Shown: in pieces, positions 6,088 through 8,633 of the stretch
Numbering within the stretch: position 1 is the stretch's first letter
Layout: the number at the start of each line of letters is the position of its first letter
Source: Polaromonas sp.
GTDB lineage: Bacteria > Pseudomonadota > Gammaproteobacteria > Burkholderiales > Burkholderiaceae_C
NCBI GenBank assembly: GCA_026786065.1
Contig: JAJAYS010000342.1
Span: 1 to 8,633 of the forward strand
Length of the DNA: 8,633 bases
Direction of reading: 5' to 3'
Notes under the pieces: generated by a model
Told to the model about the DNA's origin: nothing
The model's input: the letters and a program-made list of their open reading frames with translations, nothing else
Databases searched by the model: none
Made by a program: the position numbers and the translations under genes

Positions 6088-6486
6088 TCAGGCCGCCGCG
6101 CGCCTGGGCGGCCGTTCGGGTACAGCCAGTACGGTGCCTTGTCCGCCGGCCTGCGCGCCAGGGCGCCACGCCGAGTCCAGGCCACTGGCCATCGACGCAT
6201 GCTCAGGTGGTGCAGACGGGAGGTCGTGCAAGTGGTCGGCCGCGAAATGCGTGTGGTGGTGTGTGACCTGGCTCTCGGCCTCGAATTCGCCTTTTAGGCT
6301 GCTGCCGTGCTGATGCGCGGACGCGTGTGGCTGCGCGCTGGCGGGCAGCGAAGCAGTCGGTTCAAACCGGCCGTCCGACGGCGCATGCGAGGCCGACAAA
6401 CCGGCGCTCGCCAGCGGCAACACCGCAGCCATAAGCAAACTGGTGAGCATGGCGATCAGGCTTGAAAAAGAGAGTTTGCGCAGCAT
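6088..6486 (-). CDS. small exported histidine-rich protein
   Basis: This is a 132-residue protein with a signal peptide (residues 1 to about 28; basic MLRK, hydrophobic core, LASA). The mature part carries eleven histidines: H34, H54, H58, H60, the cluster H76-H78 and H80, H85, H87 and H96. The rest is rich in Ala, Ser, Pro and Gly with no clear fold. It ends WRPGAQAGGQG, then VPERPPRRAAA. That ERP-type tail after a His-rich middle resembles small periplasmic proteins found in metal-efflux loci (CzcI/DUF2946-like), but the similarity is too weak to name it so. It is the first gene of a minus-strand series with HupE/UreJ (114-base gap) and the anchor protein. A periplasmic metal-binding or buffering role is inferred from the histidines and the context. 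No good ribosome binding site precedes the ATG. The composition is unlike the antisense shadow frames and the signal peptide is convincing, so I take it as real. Confidence 0.72.
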   Translation of the reverse strand: MLRKLSFSSLIAMLTSLLMAAVLPLASAGLSASHAPSDGRFEPTASLPASAQPHASAHQHGSSLKGEFEAESQVTHHHTHFAADHLHDLPSAPPEHASMASGLDSAWRPGAQAGGQGTVLAVPERPPRRAAA

Positions 6487-6686
6487 GCGATCGGCAGATT
6501 CAAACAGCGATGGAAAGGAGACCGGACGGCGCTGCGCGGCTGGCTTCGCAGGCTGTGCTTCAAATGGTAGTTCAGAAATTGGGCTGGCTTCGGTGCAGCC
6601 ATCGCGTGTTTGAATTTTGGCCTCGGGCTGCCGGTAGTTGGGTGGGGGCGCGGCGTGTGGTGGAGCCGGCCGTCGCAGAGGGCACC
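6487..6686. other. 200-base intergenic region upstream of the His-rich gene
   Basis: This gap separates the stop of the FAD oxidoreductase from the start of the His-rich exported gene, both on the minus strand. It should contain the promoter of the putative metal operon. I see no plausible gene, no strong -35/-10 pair, no clear palindromic operator and no hairpin with a T run. Confidence 0.5.
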
Positions 6687-8423
6687 CTATGCGCCAGCGG
6701 CCAGCTGCCGCGCAAGCGCCTCGGCCACCCGAATGCCATCGACGCCGGCCGACAAAATGCCGCCTGCGTAACTGGCGCCTTCGCCGGCGGGGTAAAGGCC
6801 GCGGACGTTGACGCTTTGCAGGTCTTCGCCGCGCGTCATCCGGATCGGCGACGAAGTGCGGGTCTCGACTCCTGTCAGCACCGCGTCCGGTGTGTCGAAG
6901 CCTTTGATCTTGCGGCCGAACGCCGGAAAGGCCTCGCGCATCGCCGTGATCGCATAGGCCGGCAGTGCCGATGTCAGGTCGCCCAAAGTGACGCCCGGCG
7001 TGTACGAAGGCTCGACGCTGCCCAGCTCACGCGACGCTCGGCCCGCCACAAAATCGCCTACCAGCTGGCCGGGTGCCTGGTAGTTGCTGCCGCCCAAAAC
7101 ATAGGCATGCGATTCGAGCTGGCGCTGCAGATCGAGGCCGGCAAGCGCATGACCGGGGTAAGCGCTGGGCGTGATGCCGACAACGATGCCGGCGTTGGCG
7201 TTGCGCTCGTTGCGCGAATACTGGCTCATGCCGTTGGTGACGACGCGGCCGGCCTCGGACGCCGCTGCCACCACGGTGCCGCCGGGGCACATGCAAAAGC
7301 TGTACACCGCGCGGCCGTTGCTGGCGTGGTGCACCAGCTTGTAATCGGCCGCGCCCAGCAGCGGATGCCCGGCATGCCGGCCCCAGCGGGCGCGGTCTAT
7401 CAGGCCTTGCCGGTGTTCGACGCGAAAGCCGATTGAAAACGGCTTGGCTTCGATGAAGACGCCGCGCTCGTGCAGCATGGTGAAGGTGTCGCGCGCGCTG
7501 TGCCCGAGCGCCAGCACGATATGGTCGGCGCGCAGTTGGGTGCTCAGGCCGCTGGCCTGGTCGCTAACGGACAGTCCACGAATGTGCGGGCCATGCGCAT
7601 CGCTTTCGATCAGCACGTCGGTGACGCGCTGGCCAAAGCGGATTTCACCGCCGAGCGCAATGATCTGCTGGCGCATGTTCTCGACCACCTTGACGAGCGT
7701 GAAGGTGCCGATGTGCGGCCGCGCCGCAATCAAAATTTCAGGCGGCGCACCGGCCTTGACGAATTCCTGCATCACCTTGCGGCCGAGGTGGCGCGGGTCC
7801 TTGATCTGGCTGTAGAGCTTGCCGTCGGAAAACGTGCCTGCACCGCCTTCGCCGAACTGCACATTCGATTCCGGGTCAAGCACGCCCTTGCGCCAGAAGC
7901 CCCAGGTGTCTTTGGTGCGCTCGCGCACCGGTTTGCCGCGCTCCAGCACGATGGGCCTGAAACCCATCTGGGCCAGCAGCAGCGCGGCAAAAATGCCACA
8001 GGGTCCGAAGCCGACGACGACCGGCCGCAGCGCCAGCCCGGTCGGCGCCTGGCCGACCGGGTGGTAAGCCATGTCGGGTGTGGCCAGCACATGCGGGTTG
8101 CCGGCATGGCGGCCCAGCAGGCCGGCCTCGAACACGGCCGGTGGGACGGAGGTGGCCGAAGGATGCGATGGGGCCGACGGAGCCAAAAAGCCCGATGCAA
8201 CCGAAGGAATCGAAGGGTCCGCGTCGGCGCCGGGCGAATCCGTCACGTCCACATCGACGATATACACCTGCAGCAGCTCGGCCTTGCGGGCGTCGAAGCT
8301 GCGCTTGTGCACGTCGAAAGAGTTGATCTGATCGAGGCTTATGCCCAGCGTGTGGGCAATCAGTTCGGGCAGGGCGCTGTCCGCATGGTCAAGCGGCAGC
8401 TTCAGTTCGGTCAGTCGGATCAT
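6687..8423 (-). CDS. FAD-dependent oxidoreductase (COG2509-like uncharacterised dehydrogenase)
   Basis: This is a 578-residue cytoplasmic flavoprotein. The N-terminal domain (about 1-62, MIRLTELKLPLDH to VYIVDVDV) is the small domain typical of this family. A Ser/Pro/Ala-rich stretch (about 63-95) follows. The Rossmann FAD site is VVVGFGPCGIFAALLLAQMGF (135-155) with the acidic residue ERG at 161-163. Next come NVQFGEGGAGTFSDGKLYSQIKD (187-209), ARPHIGT (234-240), IVLALGHSARDTF (302-314), the CMCPGG motif (377-382) and the C-terminal FAD segment GLYPAGEGASYAGGI (542-556). Physiological substrate is unknown for the family. I chose the ATG at 8423 because homology starts at MIRLTELKL. A TTG at 8450 would add nine residues, and neither start has a good Shine-Dalgarno sequence. 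The gene is divergent from rnpB about 75 bases away. The N-to-FAD linker is longer than I expect for the family. Confidence 0.88.
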   Translation of the reverse strand: MIRLTELKLPLDHADSALPELIAHTLGISLDQINSFDVHKRSFDARKAELLQVYIVDVDVTDSPGADADPSIPSVASGFLAPSAPSHPSATSVPPAVFEAGLLGRHAGNPHVLATPDMAYHPVGQAPTGLALRPVVVGFGPCGIFAALLLAQMGFRPIVLERGKPVRERTKDTWGFWRKGVLDPESNVQFGEGGAGTFSDGKLYSQIKDPRHLGRKVMQEFVKAGAPPEILIAARPHIGTFTLVKVVENMRQQIIALGGEIRFGQRVTDVLIESDAHGPHIRGLSVSDQASGLSTQLRADHIVLALGHSARDTFTMLHERGVFIEAKPFSIGFRVEHRQGLIDRARWGRHAGHPLLGAADYKLVHHASNGRAVYSFCMCPGGTVVAAASEAGRVVTNGMSQYSRNERNANAGIVVGITPSAYPGHALAGLDLQRQLESHAYVLGGSNYQAPGQLVGDFVAGRASRELGSVEPSYTPGVTLGDLTSALPAYAITAMREAFPAFGRKIKGFDTPDAVLTGVETRTSSPIRMTRGEDLQSVNVRGLYPAGEGASYAGGILSAGVDGIRVAEALARQLAAGA

Positions 8424-8484
8424 CTGGGAGGGCTCGTGTTGATCAAGCAACCGCCGATTTTAAATGGTGACCCCTGCACCCGCC

Positions 8485-8490
8485 GATAAT
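8485..8490 (+). promoter_or_regulatory. -10 box of the rnpB promoter
   Basis: GATAAT differs from TATAAT at one base and ends seven bases before the expected RNA 5' end near 8498-8500. A matching -35 at 16-18 bases is weak (AAATGG-type bases around 8461-8468), so an AT-rich TTTTAAA stretch at 8457-8464 or another element may compensate. The neighbouring oxidoreductase start lies only about 62 bases upstream on the other strand. Confidence 0.6.
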
Positions 8491-8497
8491 CGGTAGC

Positions 8498-8633
8498 GTG
8501 AAGCACGCCAGACCGCCGCTGGTGCAATTTCCGAAAGGAAGCACTGGAGGAACGTCCGGACTGCACAGGACAGCGTAGGAGGTAACACCTCTCCACCGTG
8601 AGGTGAGGATCAGAGCAACAGAGACGAGTCGGC
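8498..8633 (+). ncRNA. rnpB: RNase P RNA, class A, 5' part (3' end outside window)
   Basis: This is the catalytic RNA of ribonuclease P, which cleaves the 5' leaders of tRNA precursors. About 136 of roughly 330-400 bases are present. The 5' end GAAGC-CGCCAGACCGCCGC matches the P1-P2 region of proteobacterial RNase P RNA (E. coli GAAGCTGACCAGACAGTCGCCGC). A GC-capped hairpin around TTTCCGAAAGGAA follows, which is P3. Then GGAGGAACGTCCGGACT at about 8545-8561 and CACAGGACAG are the conserved CR-I/P4 5' strand. GGAGGTAACACCTC (8579-8592) and the CCACCGTGAGGTGAGG hairpin correspond to the P8/P9 stems, and AGAGCAACAGAGACGAG is the conserved segment after them. The 3' strand of P4 and P1 is outside the window. 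The gene is transcribed divergently from the FAD oxidoreductase. Confidence 0.95.

Noticed and set aside
5042..6169. Minus-strand open frame (375 codons) overlapping the anchor and HupE-like genes
   Set aside because: It is an Arg/Pro-rich out-of-frame shadow, while the overlapping frames carry clear membrane segments and family motifs.
6462..7436. Plus-strand open frame (324 codons) across the intergenic gap and the oxidoreductase 3' half
   Set aside because: It covers the start of the His-rich gene and then runs antisense to the flavoprotein, with no recognisable motif.
7470..8489. Long plus-strand open frame (339 codons) opposite the FAD oxidoreductase
   Set aside because: It is antisense to a well-supported flavoprotein, its composition (Arg, Gln, His, Ala rich) is typical of a GC-rich shadow frame, and no domain is visible.
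1..8633. Search for CRISPR arrays, tRNAs, IS ends, prophage genes and attachment sites
   Set aside because: No regularly spaced direct repeats, tRNA-like cloverleaf, transposase or integrase motifs, or paired terminal repeats were seen by eye.

Overview
The window is high-GC DNA of a betaproteobacterial type, probably from the order Burkholderiales. That placement is an inference. It rests on the strong GC bias at third codon positions, the bacterial class A RNase P RNA at the right edge, and several proteins of types common in that group (HupE/UreJ with its membrane-anchored partner, a His-tailed MFS transporter, and a long COG2509-like flavoprotein). The genus cannot be told from the sequence.

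Layout, left to right. (1) Bases 1-603 hold toxin-antitoxin remains. They comprise the 3' part of a DUF5615 (PIN-like) protein, then a broken HicB-like antitoxin with no start codon and one frameshift, then about eleven codons of a HicA-like toxin that overlaps the hicB stop and ends where the next gene begins. (2) Bases 600-2434 hold a two-gene overlapping unit: a class I nitronate monooxygenase and a secreted protein with a calcium-type DLDGDG loop. (3) Bases 2587-3039 encode a secreted DUF302 protein. (4) Bases 3156-4478 encode an MFS transporter with a histidine-rich C-terminal tail. (5) Bases 4522-6486, on the minus strand and convergent with the transporter, hold three genes read in the order His-rich exported protein, HupE/UreJ-family membrane protein, and single-pass anchored periplasmic protein. 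(6) Bases 6687-8423, minus strand, encode a large FAD-dependent oxidoreductase. (7) From about 8498 to the window end runs the 5' half of rnpB on the plus strand, behind a recognisable -10 box and divergent from the oxidoreductase.

The most coherent functional theme is regions 4-5. An 11-His exported protein, a HupE/UreJ permease with the HX5DH metal-site motif, a periplasmic anchored partner rich in His and aromatic residues, and a convergent MFS pump with seven His in its tail together suggest handling of a transition metal, with nickel or cobalt the best guess. The metal and the direction of transport are inferred. Nothing in the window looks like a phage, IS element or CRISPR array. The left-edge toxin-antitoxin debris is the only sign of gene flux. 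No stretch longer than 300 bases lacks a gene or gene remnant.
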